The notes: generated by a model from the sequence alone, not told the origin. Positions 1-13,686 are shown, counted from the first letter of the stretch. The stretch: 64,000 nucleotides of DNA from Phoebastria nigripes (GCA_035582835.1 JAYKAV010002319.1:992001-1056000), one strand, 5' to 3'. Made by a program: numbers and translations.

Positions 1-3000
1 AATGCAGTTACCAATCATAGTTTACAACATCTAGAATACCAATGGATTTGCAGATGGTATTGCAGCAAGCTTGAATGAGCTTAGTGCATGCTCCTTTCAT
101 TTACTGATGCTAGCAACTGAACAGAGGAGGAAGAAGGGAAGGAAAAACAGGTGTCTCAATACTTAATCGTTTCATGCTGTCTCAAACAGTGAATGTTAGT
201 CGTAATGATTTTTTTTAAACATCAGGTTTCTAGTAGAGACATTGGGCTTCTCTGTGCTTTGATTACTAAATAATTTTTTTTTTTAAATAAGAACACTTTT
301 TCAACAGAAGAAAGAAACAGGGAATAGCCAGTCAAAAGAATTTATAATAAAACATGTAGAGGGGTAAAGAGAAAAAAAGAGTAGCCAAGGAAAGGAACAA
401 GACCTATAGCAATAGACTGCAGAAGGTGCAGTTACTACCAGAATCACCGATGCTAATGAAAACAGAAAAGCTGAGCAAGGACAGTGCGCTTGCACCTGTC
501 AAATCAACATCTCTGACACAGCCACAAAAGAGGAGAACACAGAGATTGAGACACATGAGAAAGCTAATGTACATTAGAGTGAATGTTTGAAGCAAGCACC
601 ACACCATTCACTTCACTCCAGCTTTAAGAGTACTCCATACCCCCAAGGTAAAAAGCTCACAACTACTGGATAAGGAAGGGAGGAAATTACAGGTTGGTGT
701 AATCCTTATGAAAATTTCTGAACATGTTTAAGCTTGAGAACAACCTAAAACTCTGAAGAGACCAGGATCGAACCCCAGAGCAGCTGCTGCTCCTACAACA
801 GAGACAGAAAGGAAGAGATCATAAAACACTGCTGAACTTTTATCAGGGTGCAACAGTGTGCACAAACATTACATGTCAATTAGATTATACTTAGCCTAGC
901 ANACTGCCAACTGTGTGTTAATCTAAGGTCAAACCTCCTCCTACATCAAATGTGCTCAGAAAGAGCTTCTGGCAGTGATCTTACTGAAAAGCTCAAAGTC
1001 AACTTGGCAGACTTCAAATGGTTGAGCCTGAATTCAGATATTCCATTATTTTTCTTAGCAAAGCCTATTTCAAGATGTACCTAAAACACTGGATGATTCT
1101 TGTATCTCGTAACTATTAGCTCTCATAAGTGTCTTAAAAAGTGTTACTCATGCAGAGCAGGAATAAACTAGATATGTGCTATATATGGAAGAACACACTC
1201 ATTCTACACCTACATACATAGACATATATATGAACAGATGTATATAAACACACACACTTGCACATACACAACTGAAAAGATAGGATGTTAGATAGGCTAG
1301 TATTTGTGACATAGATACAAATTCTTAACAAGAAGAACAAAATGCATTGAACTCCAGCTACCACTGTCATTTAAAATGCGCTATCCAGAAGATTACCGAG
1401 TGCATTCTCCACAGAAACCATTCTTCCAGAAAACTAATCTTCTTAAGTCAGAATAAAATGACCTACCAGGACCTCCTCCACCTCAGCTGATGGTCAACAG
1501 CATCGATGGAGAATGGAGTTTAGCCAGGAAATTCATAGATCAAACAGGACCACAAAAGAATCAACACCATCTTGGACCATTACACATCACTCCTATTTCA
1601 TTCCAATATTCTGCACTACATCCAGCCTCCTAAAAAAGATTTAAGCCACCACCCTTTGCAATGTACACAAAAAGACCAGAAGGCTATAAAAAAGTTACTG
1701 CATAAAAAGGAGAGGGGCATGATTTCCAAGTGCAGGTGGGAAAAATAATCTGTCATTGTCACTGCTTCTGTTGATTATAGCCAGCAGCAAATGGGAAATC
1801 AACCTGAGATCCAATTTACAACTACAGATATCATTTCCTACCTAAAGACATGAGATTCCAGCTAGGGCTTCCACTTGTTTCAGCTGGGATCAACCTTTGA
1901 CAGTTATCATTTTGGCTACCTAGGAGATACTCACCAAGTAGCCCTCTCCAAGACTAAAGATTTTTTACTTAATGGCTATTTAGGTGGGAATCAGAGGAAT
2001 GTCTTAAAACACAGATAGTCAGAAGTGTTTGAAGTGGTCCTGCAATTCAAGCAGCTGAGCTGCAAATCCGGGACAGACACTGACTTATTCTCCCTGTAGG
2101 GTTTCTACCTGCAAACAGATTTTCCATTAAAAAAGGTCTTATGCTAAGGAAGACTACAATAAGTAGGGCAAAAAGATTTCCCAGTTGGTAATTTCAAAGA
2201 TTCACCAATGATTCTAAATACACAGTCTGAAAATATCTCCCCTCTCAGACCACATCCTTAAAGGGAAAAATCACAACAAAATTACTTTATGGCAACTGAT
2301 TTAAAAGACCTAAAAGCAACAGCTGGACATCTCTTCTTCACTCCAATATATTATAATTCATGTTTCTCATTTCCCAGCTTCAGTGGAGAGTTTAGTGTTA
2401 ATTTCTGCAGACAACATCACACATCCAGTCTGATCTAGTTTTCATTCTTACATACTTTCTAGGGTGTCCCCAGGTCTTACTCCTGTGCCAAAACTTTCAT
2501 TTTTACTGCTGACTTCCACAGTGAGTTTCAGGCACTTCCGAAAATAAATCCATGAAAGATAAGACAGAAAATAAGACGACATTTGGATAAACAGTAACAT
2601 AGGGGATGGGTGTGCAGGGAGATTCATTCTTTCCATCACTGTGTAAAACCTCTCCAGCTCCAAGTAGCTACAGAATCATGGAATTCTGTTTGTCATGAGA
2701 TGTAGGCTCAACTTGCCACCCAGCAAACGGGCCTTATCTGGAACCAGCACTTTTCTGAGAAATAGAAAACTGTTCACAAGGTCCTGATATTATGCATTAA
2801 ATTTTCTGTTTATTTTCTTTTAAGTGTTTAAATGAGTTTTGAAAACAATTCCTGGCTTAAAGGAACAGTAAGTCCAACAGAATCCCTAAACCTAAGCTGC
2901 TATTAATGTTGTGAAAATTCAACGGAGTTATAAACCTGTATTTAAAACTAGAGTATAACATCATCCCCCTAACTTCATACTATAAAAACACAAGGAGGGG

Positions 3001-4954
3001 TGTTTTTCTAAATAGAAATCCCTATCCATCCTTATCTGATCTCATCAAGGTTATCTTCTTCTGCACACAGTGCAAAGCATTGGATGTTTTCAAACACACT
3101 GTTTCTGTAGCAAACAAAAAAGCACAATGTATATCGGCAAGAGGTTATGCCAATACTTAATAAAGATCTGTTAACTATTTTGGTATCTATTACCACCTGA
3201 AAAGGAACAAATAAACCACAATGGTAGAAACACATAGCATGTTTACAATCAAACTATTAGAGAACTCAGCTTTATTTTTAAAACCACGTGAGTTAGTAAA
3301 AAGGTATTAAGTGACTGACGTGCTAAATAACATGTTTAATGATACACCAAGTCTCAATTTTAGAAGTACTACTTGGCTTTAATATACTTTATATTTTTAG
3401 GTGTGTGCATACAAACACACTAATGTTACATAAATACAGCATATTTGTGTGTGCATGTATGATACAAGCACATGCACACATACATGCCTGAAAATCATCA
3501 TGGCTCTTAAGCATTGCATATCATTGAGAAAGTTTTCAATTGAAAAGGAACCGAAGAGAATACACAATTCCCTAATACACTGTTCAGTGCAACGAGTACA
3601 CTCAGGTCAAAGCCCTCCTCCTACTCTTCCTCTCTCCACTATCATCACTGACTGAATGGCTGACTACTTTAGCTGTAAATTTTAAGACCTCAACAACACA
3701 CATCAAGCATTTAAAATATAACCTCCTTATAGTTACTGCAGGCTCAGCATCATTAATCAACTCCAGTTGCAACGGAATGCTCATTAGATTGCTCATATTG
3801 AATTATATATTTACAGTCTGATTAATAATGCAATACTTCAAAAATTTGAAGTAATCTCACCCATGGACTAGCAGCAGAAGAATATGGAAAAAATATTCAA
3901 TGGAAAAATTTGAAATAAAACTTCAGTATAATTGCTGATACTAGTGGCATTACCCCACTGTTTTTTCGGAGAGGCAGGGGGCTACTACCACAGTTAATAA
4001 AAGAAATGCCACAAATCACTGATTTTTATAAGATATTCATCTCAACATACTTAGAATTAAGCATTGTGCTAAATCTTATGTTATGTACCTGAATGATGTA
4101 CAGCATTCACCCAGCATTACACAATTTAAACCTACACTAGAATTCTTATGCATAAACATGAGATTAATTGACCTACTTTTTCAAGCCTTCCACATCCCTC
4201 TTACTCTTACAGAAATGTTCCATTGTAGGGAAAAGTCCTTTTATGTTGTTGTATTTTATTTGCTTGTACAACTCCAATCCTTTCCCTCTAAGATGTACCT
4301 TACTGTAACAACTAGGCAAGACAGAAGTGAAATGTTTTCTTGTGTAACACTTCTCTTGCCTACTACAACCTAACCCCACACCACTATTTCCCCATCCACT
4401 CCATATTTTGCATTAAAACATCAAATAGATTTCTTCACAGTTCCAAGTTCTATTTACATCCTATTCTCTTGGTATAAAACATACACTTCATTCAAAATGG
4501 GGAAAAAAGCACCAAAATACTGACATTCAATAAATATTGAAAAATCACCAAGCAAGCCAGGTATTAAAAACAGGAATCTATCCAGCTTTGGCAGGAATCT
4601 CAGTTTTATTGCAGTTTCCTACTTGTTTATTACATGCTGTGTCACAACTGTTCTTCACTGGAGTGCCCGTTTCTTGTAGAAAGCATGCTACAGCAGTTGC
4701 TTTAAGTGCAACTTCAATGTTTAAGTGACACTACTAACAAAACCTGAAAGTAACACCCGGTTTAGGACACTGTTCAGGGAAAGAGACTAGGATGCTGCCA
4801 TTGATTTGCCTAGATCATCTCCCCCCCCGGGAGGCTCTGCTTCCCCACCCATTCTTTGTCAGAACCAGCACAGGCCTTCAACAATGCCTTCTTCCACTAT
4901 GCAGTTACCCAACGCTTTTCTTGAAGTACATGAAACTAAGTTTAAATTACTTAC

Positions 4955-5011
4955 AAGTTTCTCACATTCAAGAAGACAGTTATGTTTGGCTGAGTCTCAA
5001 TAATCTTAACA
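4955..5011 (-). other. Exon-like segment with one open frame (unproven)
   Basis: Read on the minus strand, a pyrimidine-rich tract ending in TTTCCAG precedes a 57-base segment, which is followed by the donor GTAAGT. Only one frame is open. It reads VKIIETQPNITVFLNVRN, carries in two bases and carries out two, so the length is a multiple of three. I do not recognise the protein. Its phase does not agree with the nearest minus-strand candidate (5569-5604), so at least one of the two is a decoy. This is an inference from splice signals only. Confidence 0.15.
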
Positions 5012-5568
5012 CTGGAAACTTAGGAGAGTTGAATGGGAAATTTCAAGGAGAAGTTAAGTTATGCACTGCTATTTTAATGAAAGTAACAAGATTAAATATG
5101 ATTTTTCATTCACCCTGAAGAGAGCTAGAAAACTTTTCACCTGATGATTTATTCCCCCTAAATAATGGCATCAATAAGAAGTTGTAATTTCTTGTTTGGA
5201 TCACACATGAAAAAGACAAAGATGTCTCAGAATAAATCATTTTAACAATAAATCAATCTACTGTATTCTCACTTGAGCAAGTTCTTCCAGTGCTGATACA
5301 GCAATTCAGAAAGCAGTCATTCAATAGCCTTTTGACCATTTTCATCTTTTGTCCATGTGTTCCCAGAACTAAAATTGTACACATCAGCACGTTCTTGTAC
5401 TTACAAACTCCACAAAGCCTTTTTTGAGAGTTTTAGTCCACAGAACAGAAGCAAAGTAGCTTAAAAAGCTTTCCATCTTGGGGTGATGATTTTGAATATT
5501 CAACACACACAGTACATGGAAATCCCCTTGATCCAGTGATTGAGGACGGGGACTTAAAACCAGCTCAC

Positions 5569-5604
5569 CATTGGTGATAAAGTGGTTTACAAAGACTACA
5601 GTTA
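5569..5604 (-). other. 36-nt exon-like segment (unproven)
   Basis: On the minus strand the tract CCCTTTTCTGTTGTGCAG is a strong acceptor. It is followed by 36 bases and the donor GTGAGC. The single open frame reads TVVFVNHFITN with one base carried in and one carried out. The frame also stays open through both splice sites into a longer chance-size open frame. No family is recognised. The out phase does not fit the next candidate downstream at 4955-5011. Confidence 0.12.
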
Positions 5605-6007
5605 CTGCACAACAGAAAAGGGTGACTAACTTAAACCACCCTCCATGCACCACCACAGAAAAATCCAAACCGAACAAAAACTCAGAATGAAGGGAGCAAC
5701 ACTCAAGAATTCTTGCAGCACAAGACCTAATTCTGATCTGCTTGACCTATATGACTGTAATGGCTGCAGCAGAAGTTATATGCTGACACACAATATTTAT
5801 CTTTGGAAGAAGCCTATAAGCATTTTGTGCACCATGGTAGCAGTATTGCCTTAAAAAAAAAGTTATTCAACTATCGTCACCATTAAAATAACATAAATGG
5901 TAAAACATACTAAAATGAATGTGACTTCATTTTCTTCAATTTCATAGAAGGAAACAGAATATTGTGATGAGCTAATCTCCAAGTAAAACATGTTTCTGGT
6001 TTGTGTG

Positions 6008-6057
6008 GGTTTTTTTGGTTGTTTTTGTTTGTTTGGTTGGTTTTGTTTTTGTTTTTA
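6008..6057. repeat. T/G-rich low-complexity tract
   Basis: A run built from TTTTG, TTTG and TTGG units with almost no other bases. Similar tracts recur in this window at 8718, 11541, 26953 and 36635, and inside the CR1 copy at 50141. No transcript or gene signal is attached to it. Confidence 0.8.
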
Positions 6058-8084
6058 TTAATAGGTTTTACTTTGCTTACCATCCAGTGCAAACATGTTG
6101 TTTGGCTCTGCTGTTTTACAAACTGATACGGCTTTTAACTAAATTAAGAAAGGTTAAGGTTTTCTTCTTAGAGAACTGCTAGCTAATCTACTCAAGAGCA
6201 ACAACACAAGCAGCTTTTCAAATTCATTCAATATTGACAAGTGAGCCACCCTATCAAAGCCGCATAAGGGCAAGTTTTCTTTAACATCAGGTTTCTCGTG
6301 TCTTAATATCTAAGCTACCTGATGCAGAAAAAACACTGAATTGTGGCAGACAGGCAAAAATCAGCTTCCTTGGCCATTTTTGTGTTAGTAAATTCCAAGT
6401 AAACACATGCCATTAACTCTCAAGAAGTCTTCTAATGAATGGGATTTCCACAAAGACAATCACATAATATTTAAAGCCAACTGAAAGAATTTTCAGAAAT
6501 TTTAGCTTTTGTTTTCCTTCCAGTATATGCATGAAGAAAAGGGCTTGAAGCGTTCCTTACTATTCATATTCTTCACTGGCAGTGATTCCACTAGTGACTA
6601 TGGTTACTTTCTGCTACTACTGGGATATTGTTCCATCAGTTAACCAAGATCCCGTGTGAAGAGACTACTGAATTTCTCGAGTACAAGTTTATTCTCCTAC
6701 TATTCACTTATATATACACAACAGCCAGCAGCACTGACAGAAAGGAGGGAAATCACTGTGGACTTTGAGAGATTCATTCCTGAATCAGGCCAGCATGAAT
6801 GAATTGAAAACATTTCCTGGGGGAAATCTCCTTTCACAGTTAAGAAACCAAGAATATTCCCAAAAGCACCTGTTTTGTCTGATTAGTAAGTAGTTACTAA
6901 TCGAGTTCAAGCAGTTGTACAGCCAGACATAATTAGTCTTACTACATGAAGAGATAATACTTTTTTTTTTAAATTTCTAAAATCAAAAGCTAATTAAGAT
7001 CTTTAGCCAAGTTATTTGATACAACAATTGATAACAGTGATCTGACAGCAGCATTAGTGAAATGAGGAAAACAGAGACATTGCAAAAGAGGACTTAATGC
7101 AGTTTTAATTCTTAAAAATACAATAGTTACAAGGTTCTTGCTGACAGCCTTGATAAGAATGCTCTATAAATATTTCGCTCTAACTGTATAATAACAAGAA
7201 CAAAACAATGTTGCTAACCATCTAGCCTTCTCTTAAGATCTGCACCTATGATGAAACGTGTATCCTAAATAACTATTTACTCTTTAGTGATTTTACTTCA
7301 TTTAACCTTGTCCTTATACATATCTGATGTAAACTGACATGCTGTTTTAATTATAGGCTGCTTTGAAAGTTCACTAAAGACATTTTTCAAACATGGAGAA
7401 TAGCAGGACAAAATTCCATTAGCGACCTTTTAGTATTACAAGTACCATTTCCAGATGAGCAGTCAAAGCCAGAGACACATTTAGAACAGTAATGTGTACA
7501 AGGTCAAAATAACTCCAACAGATTAAGGATCTGGGAGCAAGATTTACCAACATTTTGCCCAAAGCCAGTCTTACCACTTTGTGACATTCTCTTCTCAAAG
7601 CACTACAGTATAGAAATGGTAATGTATCTGTGAATTTATTCTAATAATCATTTTTTGTTCTTTTTGCCACCTCTCTTACATGTATTAAGACGAAACAAAG
7701 TTAAGTGATCTTCTCAGCTATTTGTTCTCATACCAATGAAAGGCATGGCACTTTTTCCTAAGGCTTAGAGAACTCATTTATTATATGATCATATTCTCCA
7801 GTCTCCCTAGAAACAGTTTAAAAATAGTCAATAGCTGTAATGGTCAAGTTAGTCTCCTGGCTGTTAATTGTAATGTTTACTTGAAGCTTCAATATTCATG
7901 CATCATATTTATTTTTCAGCTTGATTTCTCCCTTCACAAATACAGCCACAGCTGTACACATTTCACACATTCTCTGAAGAAAATATTACACTAATATATA
8001 CAGGCAGCAGATAAAAGTTTTTAAGTACTGTAGGAGTTTTAATGTCATTATATGCATAACAAAGAAAATTAAACAGAACCTTAC

Positions 8085-8167
8085 CTCAAAATTAAACTTC
8101 ATTTAATAGAAAATAAGCTTGACTGAAAGTACTGCTTGACCATGTGGAATGCTTCCAGCAACCAGGT
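8085..8167 (-). other. 83-nt exon-like segment, noncoding if real
   Basis: On the minus strand, a good acceptor (TGTATCCTGTGTTACAG) and the donor TTTTGAG|GTAAGG bound 83 bases. All three frames contain a stop before the donor, so it cannot be an internal coding exon as it stands. It could be an untranslated or lncRNA exon, or a decoy. Nothing else nearby supports a gene. Confidence 0.1.
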
Positions 8168-8717
8168 CTGTAACACAGGATACAAACAAGTTACTTTCTT
8201 ATCCCCAGTCCATTAATTTCTAGTTTTAAAGTACCTTCTGCCAACAAACTGGAAAGGAAGCAACTCAGGAAGTTATAAGTTTCCTTTTCTCTTTGGGAGT
8301 TGGAATTTGCATTGCCAAAAAGAATAGCTTTAAGTTCAAGAAAATAAAATACAATCCAGGCTTCCAAATTACTCACACTTAAAAGCTCACAATAAATGAA
8401 CTCTGAGTTTATACAGGTAAATACTTTGAAACTATGTAGTCACTTAACAAAAAACTTGCAGCACAAGTCTGGGTGTTAACATAAATTAAACAATCACACT
8501 GACCCCTCAAAGATGTCTATTTTGCATTAACTATGCTTTTCTATGGTTTAACTTAGTAGAAATGTGGAGTAACTTAGTAGAAAACAGCGCAGCACAAGCC
8601 TCTCCAGGCAATTTCCCTTCATGGTGAACACCCTTCTGAGAGTATAATTGCAGAAAAATAAAAATAGAATTAATAGTTCTGTTTTGTTTTTAAAAGATGA
8701 CAGAAATCCTATTTCAA

Positions 8718-8803
8718 GGTTTTTGGTTGTTTTGAGGAGGTGGGTTTTGCTGTTTGGGTGTTTTTCGGCTTTGTTTTTTAGAATTTGTTTTCTTTTTTTT
8801 CCC
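8718..8803. repeat. T/G-rich low-complexity tract
   Basis: T-rich sequence with scattered G, including GTTGTTTT and a final T8 run before CCCC. It resembles the other T/G tracts of the window. No coding or RNA gene is visible in it. Confidence 0.65.
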
Positions 8804-11540
8804 CTAGCATTCTTAGGATCATTTGTTAGTTTTTACTCTAAACAAAAGCTAATATAGCATACAGGTTTAATACTCATCTCATGAGGATGGGTAAATCAGT
8901 TTGAACACCAAAATAAATTGCAGTTTATCAATTTCCACCCCTGCCCCGACCGCCACAGTGCTATGAAATAAACACCACCTTCTCTTCAAATATCTCAAAG
9001 TTTACAAGATTGATCACTTTTCCAGGCACAGTAATATGTATGGACAAATAGAAGATGGCCTAGATCTTGCTGCTAGCAAAGGCCTGTGTATGTTCCGTGT
9101 GTGCAGACTGTAGTTATGGAAGGCTTTTATCCCACTTTTAGATCTCTTGGAGCACTCTCTTACTGCAACCAAAAAATTCAGATGAAGATCTGATCCACAA
9201 CAGCTATCCAAATTTGAAACTAGTTTATGTAGCAATTTAGAAAGACCAGGAAGTTAAAGAATAAAGTTACACACGTATACAGCTACATAACAAGGAATGC
9301 CTCTTAGCTGAGAAAAGCCTACAGCAACAAAAGAATTTTTGCAAATTTTAACCAACCAAAGCTGGCAAAAATATTTCTGATAGAATAAATTAATCATAGG
9401 ATGTTGTTTTTGTCTAGGTTGGTTAGAAAAGTGATTTTTTTCCTTCAGTGGACTTTTAAACAACATCAGCTGTGTGCCAACACAACTATTAACTGCAGGT
9501 TAACAGATTTACTGCAGGTCAGAGTAAATGCAGTCTGCATTAGGACAATTATTTCAGCATCCAATGGATCACCTGCACCTGCATTAAAATTGGCATTGTA
9601 GTAGTTCGCTACTTTGAAATTTAGACCCCTAATCCACACTCATTCAACTTTTCAACGCCTACCAAGTCTCCAGTAATGCACAAAGAATGTACAATTAAGT
9701 TTAATTAAAAGGTGTGCCACTAGCCTGCACCTCACGGATTTTCTGCTAAAATTTAAGGTCAGGATAAAAGCAAGTTCAGTGCACAGAATGTCTGCATATT
9801 TAATGCATTCCCTTAGGTGGCTATATCACTGTATAAGGGATTTATCTGTAACACAAGTATTCGTATTACAGTAACATGCCAAAGTCCTGTTCAGTACAGC
9901 CCATGAATTTGCCAGCCACCCTACTTCCTGGAAGCCACTATTTACTTCTACGTACTTGCACATGTTTTAAATTTCTAAAATTTGTTTCAAATGTGATTGT
10001 GAAGTATTTCAGTCACTTGCAACATTGATACCTTTCTTCATTTTCAATCCTTTGTTGACAAAGGCATCAGAAGCCCTTTCAAATCCCCAAGCTCTGAGAG
10101 CACCAAGTACTACCTGGAAGCATCTTCACCTCTACTCAGAGCCTTCATCAATTAAGGCTGACACTTACCAGACTTTATCAAAAAATGAATGTCTGAATAA
10201 CGTACCACGTCTAGGGGACAACAAAACCTGATGTAGCAGAGAATGAAGTGACCATCCCAGTATTGTTTCTTTCTAGTTACACCTGACATAGGTCCCCAAA
10301 TAAATTTTCCAGTTCAATACACGCTGTTCATTTACCATCATTGTGATTTAAATGGTTGGGAAACTGCATTGAAATCTGCTCTTTTCAGATGCAGTTCTGT
10401 AATAGAATTGTTGCTTAAAAAGAAGAAATCAGTTCTTGTTTTCAAGCTATAAACCAAATATGGTGAACTAGAAATTTATTTTTCTGTAGTTTATCAGGAG
10501 GGTCTATCTACTCATGTAAGTGCTAATCAGAAATTTGACTGGGAAGGAAGGAAGTGAAGGAACTGCTCTCTTAACATTTTACATCAAGAGAAGGAACAAA
10601 ACAATGCATTTGCACATGCTACCAGAGCAACCTAATGAGTAGAATACCATGTTTCAAAATTACAACTTCATTTAAAATTGTAGATTTTCAGTTATCTGAA
10701 TATTTAACAGTAGAAAAATGAATGTATCTTGTGGAGTCTGAGAAAAACAAAAACTGCTTATACTATATTACATTTTAAGACTAGCTTGAACAAATGTGAC
10801 TGTGGAAAGAATGTTCATTTTTCAAGTGGGTTAATTACTGCTGAAGTAGCCATGTATTTTTTTACTTACCAATTGGAGCTAAAGAGAGCCTAAAAACTAC
10901 TAATCACTGTTTGTTTATTCTATTGTCTCCTCACTTCCTGGAATGTAGTCACAGATGGAACTCGACTGCCCAAAAGCCCAGTCAGCAAATCAGCTGCCCT
11001 GAACCCTGGCTTTGTTCACAGCATGAGCCTACTTACATTCTTAACCTATTGTAGGGCGGGAGCAATGAGTGCATAAAGCACCTAATTCTGGAAGTTTACA
11101 CAAAATTCAACAGGGCTTTCTGAATATTTGGAGTATTTTTTAGCATAAGCCCACCGTGTGTTCCCCCCCTTTTTTTTTCCTTAGCTGCAGCTACAGTTCT
11201 ATGAAGTGTTTTTGGTTTAAGTGCTAGCTATGTTATTTATAGAACAAGAAGATTGAATAAAGACAAGCGCTGAAGTAGAATGTACTTTCCCTATTCCATT
11301 GCAGAATCCTACACTGTGAATTAGAGGTAAACTATAGTTTTGCCCTTTATAGATACTTCCTAGATATTCTGCATTCTCAAAATTCTTGGTCATAACATAG
11401 TTTAATTCAACAGCATTTGGATTACAGGCTCACTGAGACTACAAAAATAAATTCCAGCATTCTCTTATACTACATTTTTTGAATGTGGAAAATATTTCTG
11501 CCCATGTATTTCCTTTGGGTTTATGTGCGTTCTCCTATAC

Positions 11541-11610
11541 TGTGTTTTGTGGGGAGTTTTTTGTTTGTTTTTTTTCCGGAGTTGTTTTGTGGTGGGTTTT
11601 TTAAATTTTC
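11541..11610. repeat. T/G-rich low-complexity tract
   Basis: T runs alternate with short G runs (TTTTGTGGGG, TTTGTTTG, GGTGGG). The tract lies about 200 bases before the poly-C duplication. It is probably a simple-sequence expansion and is not coding. Confidence 0.65.
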
Positions 11611-11804
11611 TTATTGTTGTTAGCCAAGCATTGCTGTACAAACCAAAAGCAAATCAAAATACATGGTCCATTACACAAAGCATGGATTCCTATGTTTTAA
11701 TCCTGTTGGCATTCATCACCACATTACTGTTATCACCCCTGCTAAATGTATCTGCTAACAGCTTAATATTTAGAGCTATAAACAGGGGAACAGTTCCTTC
11801 CCTG

Positions 11805-11878
11805 CCCCCCCCCCCCCCCAAGATGTTGGGAAGTTTAGNCCCCCCCCCCCCCCCCCCCCAAGATGTTGGGAAGTTTAG
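11805..11878. repeat. Poly-C unit duplicated around a single N
   Basis: A run of C15 (11805-11819) and the 19 bases AAGATGTTGGGAAGTTTAG (11820-11838) are followed by one N (11839). Then come C20 (11840-11859) and exactly the same 19 bases (11860-11878). The second copy is perfect outside the homopolymer. A one-base N between identical copies next to a hard-to-read homopolymer looks more like an assembly join than a biological tandem repeat, but both are possible. Confidence 0.9.
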
Positions 11879-13575
11879 TTCTACGATGTATGTTCTGTGC
11901 TTCAAAACTTCATGTTTGTTGCACACAATAAAGGCATTGAATGGCCATTTTAAGCTGGTACTAATTTAGATGTTTTGTAGTGTGTGACTTCTTTCAATTC
12001 TTAGTTCCTCCACTTATCTGTCTTCTATTATTCTCTTAAAGACAAGAGAGTAAATTACTGCAAGGATATGAAATACGCAATATCATGAGGCACAGATATT
12101 TTAAGCATCGCCTTCAGAGGCTGAATTCCTGCTACCAGTTCCATCCCTATGAAACAGGGCTGAATTCCACCAAACAGGTTTAAGGAGAGGATGGAGAAAT
12201 ATGGTCTATGCAGCCACTCACAGTACACTGCAAAGAACATATTCAACAAAACCCAATATAGTCCCCAAACTATATCCAAAAGCAGATTTCCATCTTCCTT
12301 CAAAACTCTTCTCAATAATTTACTACTTTGATTCCTTTGCATCCTGAATCTGGATTTCAGCTCCACATACTAAAAATACCCACAGGAATACAGCTCCTAT
12401 CCTCCTTTTAAGTGTTTCCTCCATTCTCGTCTTCTGACATCTCTCTAATCCCTAATCAGCTCAACAAACAAGATGCGTTCTGTAAAACAACATTCTGAGA
12501 ACATGCTCACATCGCCACATATGCTCACATGGGAGGGTCTGCAACGTGCTTAGGTAGGACACACTGCACTCAATGAGTGTTTAATAATATTGCAGAATTT
12601 GCAATGGAATTGCTTTTAGTCAACCCTGTACCACAAACAGGTAGCCTGGAAGGTGAAGCAGGAAGCATCTTCATTGGGCAAAGACAACCTACTGACCAGT
12701 ACAGATCAGTTCCTATATTCTAATATAAGAACTCAGTTACAGTACAGAAAAGATGGCTTCAGAGTGCGCTAGTACAAACACAATTTAAGTAGGAGGACAC
12801 GTGAATATATCAGAGGAATAATTGGTAAAACCTAATTCTGTTATAATACAAAGCTCCTTTTTGATGTAATGCTTGATATGATTTCTACCTCTACGGACAA
12901 GGATCTTCACCACCTTATATAAAAACCACACACATATGAACATTAAAGAAGAATCATTCAAAAGTTTGCCTTGCAACGAAGGTGGCAACCAGGCTTCTAG
13001 ACCTTGATTTCGCATTCTTATTCATGTAAAAATGTTGAGTTACCTGCTGGCAAACGTAGCATTCATGCAACAACATCAGGCCTACTGGTAACAAGATTAT
13101 AAAATGTTAAGAAAAAATATTACAAACTTAAGTCAGTTAAGATTTTAACTGACTATTTGGAAGTGCCAAGTAATATGTATTTCAGGTTCTGTTTCAAGAC
13201 TAAGGTGGTATTCAGCTCAATAGCACTGGGAGGCATCTTAATCAAGTGAAGAAATGGTGCGATAAGACACCACTGAAAACACACTTGAAAGCTACAGTAA
13301 CTTTAAGGTTGTCTGAACATCTACTGGAAACAGCCATAAGCCTGAGTAAAACTCAGCTGACATACAACTTTACTTATCAAACTGACATTAAAAACTAACA
13401 GTAATGTTTTTGTGTAGCAGATCAATACAGGATTTTTCACAATCAAAGCAATCTCTAGCATTTACCACATTAAATATTCTTGTAATCAACTACCATATTT
13501 TTGCAGGTGATTTCTGAGAACAGATGTGCTACCTCCTCCTAAAGCATGGCACTCCATGCCAGGACAAGTGCATGA
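11879..13575. other. AT-rich noncoding DNA
   Basis: Unique sequence between the poly-C duplication and the solo LTR. A minus-strand open frame of about 100 codons at 12055-12366 is of chance length and matches nothing I know. No repeat family or RNA gene was seen. Confidence 0.55.
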
Positions 13576-13580
13576 AGAGC
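13576..13580. repeat. Target-site duplication, left copy (AGAGC)
   Basis: The five bases directly before the LTR are AGAGC, and the same five follow its other end at 14139-14143. A 5-bp duplication is the usual size for ERVL-type (class III) elements and shows that both LTR ends are intact. Confidence 0.85.
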
Positions 13581-13673
13581 TGTTGTGGTTTAACCCGGCA
13601 GGCAGCCAAACACCACACAGCCGCTCGCTCATTCATTCCCCGCTCCCCTCAGTGGGATGGGGGAGAGAATCGG

Positions 13674-13686
13674 AAAAAAAAAAAAA
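13674..13686 (-). repeat. A13/T13 homopolymer in the LTR 3' part
   Basis: Thirteen A on the plus strand (T13 in LTR sense) interrupt the segment between the polyadenylation signal and the LTR end. It is probably a post-insertion expansion. Confidence 0.8.

Larger units (their letters stand above)
1..11804. other. AT-rich noncoding DNA, no recognised gene
   Basis: No open frame here reads as a known protein, and stop codons are dense in all six frames. The stretch holds CA/TA-rich dinucleotide patches (about 1197-1270 and 3397-3490), T/G-rich tracts listed separately, and a 13-base direct repeat AACTTAGTAGAAA at 8550-8562 and 8571-8583. Base 902 is an N. Three minus-strand exon-like segments (4955, 5569, 8085) are entered on their own. 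I see no mobile element here, though very old, degraded ones would escape reading by eye. Confidence 0.6.

Noticed and set aside
768..780. GGATCGAACCCC, reverse complement of a tRNA B box (GGTTCGATCC)
   Set aside because: The minus strand has no A box, anticodon stem or matching acceptor stem at the right distance, so it is not a tRNA gene.
3032..3196. Minus-strand open segment after the strong acceptor TTTATTTGTTCCTTTTCAG
   Set aside because: No donor follows before the stop and no poly(A) signal is obvious; 55 open codons is within chance.
5277..5296. 20-nt minus-strand segment between an acceptor and GTGAGA (LEELAQ)
   Set aside because: The phase fits neither neighbouring candidate, and so short a segment is easily produced by chance.
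12055..12366. 103-codon minus-strand open frame with hydrophobic stretch
   Set aside because: No promoter, splice or family evidence; chance length.
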